This document shows positions 63,804 through 64,000 of a stretch of DNA of 64,000 bases, piece after piece. Below the pieces are notes generated by a model. The model saw only the letters and a list, made by a program, of their open reading frames with translations, made no database searches and was not told the DNA's origin. The DNA comes from Bradyrhizobium roseum (lineage in GTDB: Bacteria; Pseudomonadota; Alphaproteobacteria; Rhizobiales; Xanthobacteraceae): the NCBI RefSeq assembly GCF_030413175.1, contig NZ_CP129212.1, forward strand, positions 5,804,450-5,868,449, written 5' to 3'. A program made the position numbers and the translations under genes. Position 1 is the stretch's first letter, and each line of letters begins with the position of its first letter.

Positions 63804-64000
63804 ATGAATTCGACACTCGCTATCCTGGCCGTCCTCGACGGGATCAGTTACGCCGCCTTGGTGTTCCTGGTTTCCGTCGGGCTCAGCCTGATCTTCGGCG
63901 TGCTGCGCGTGGTGAACGTCGCGCACGGGTCGCTCTACGCCTTCGGCGCCTATCTCGCCGCAACCTTCAGCCTCGCGATTGCGCCCATTTCGCCGTGGCT
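63804..64000 (+). CDS. Branched-chain amino acid ABC permease LivH-like (partial, N-terminus)
   Basis: About 65 codons lie in the window: after MNSTLAILAVLDGISYAALV comes FGVLRVVNVAHGSLYAFGAY, the LivH signature. It continues past the right edge and belongs with the receptor gene before it. Confidence 0.88.
   Translation, partial: MNSTLAILAVLDGISYAALVFLVSVGLSLIFGVLRVVNVAHGSLYAFGAYLAATFSLAIAPISPW

Overview
This window looks like the chromosome of a Bradyrhizobium-type alphaproteobacterium (Rhizobiales). The evidence is high GC, a rhizobial motor set (MotA, MotB, MotC, MotE), the FlaF/FlbT pair, a DUF1217 flagellar gene, an FtcR/LafR-type regulator, short flagellins of about 300 residues, and several intergenic palindromic repeat families of the kind seen in Bradyrhizobium. 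Everything is read from sequence; no database search was run.

Layout. (1) 1-3.6 kb, minus strand: the end of a peptide-type ABC uptake cluster (two ATPases, a Tat-signal binding protein) and a TIM-barrel isomerase-like enzyme. (2) 4.4-42.4 kb: a near-complete locus for one flagellum, apparently the thin lateral one, bracketed by two paralogous MarR-type regulators that each carry a four-cysteine tail. It holds the regulator lafR, an fliF-to-flgN transcription unit (MS ring, export gate, hook, hook-associated proteins, FlaF/FlbT), two monocistronic flagellin genes, a flgB-to-fliP unit (rod, rings, FliL, MotE), a motA-fliM-fliN-fliG-flhB unit, and a divergent DUF1217-flgF-fliI unit. Many neighbouring genes overlap by ATGA or GTGA. 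(3) 42.6-45.2 kb: the scar of a mobile island, with a decayed tyrosine integrase beside tRNA-Lys, a low-GC cation/proton antiporter and an SDR gene fragment. (4) 45.4-49.2 kb: a Spy/CpxP-like protein and a dctPQM TRAP transporter. (5) 49.9-51.7 kb: leuA behind a leucine-rich leader peptide and a terminator hairpin (attenuator). (6) 52.4-58.2 kb: a branched-chain amino acid ABC system (livK-G-F-H-M) with a PPK2-type polyphosphate kinase coupled to its end. (7) 58.4-64 kb: a Nudix-like protein, an SsuABC/TauABC-type ABC system, and on the plus strand a second branched-chain amino acid system that runs off the window.

Working together: LafR is the likely master activator of the flagellar locus. 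FlaF and FlbT probably act on flagellin synthesis after transcription. In keeping with that, both flagellin genes carry matched sigma28-like promoters at the same distance from the start codon, a near-identical 51-nt leader element, and a leader sequence perfectly complementary to the Shine-Dalgarno region. The most original leads are this flagellin leader RNA, the two Cys-tailed MarR paralogues at either end of the flagellar locus, and the leuA leader peptide.
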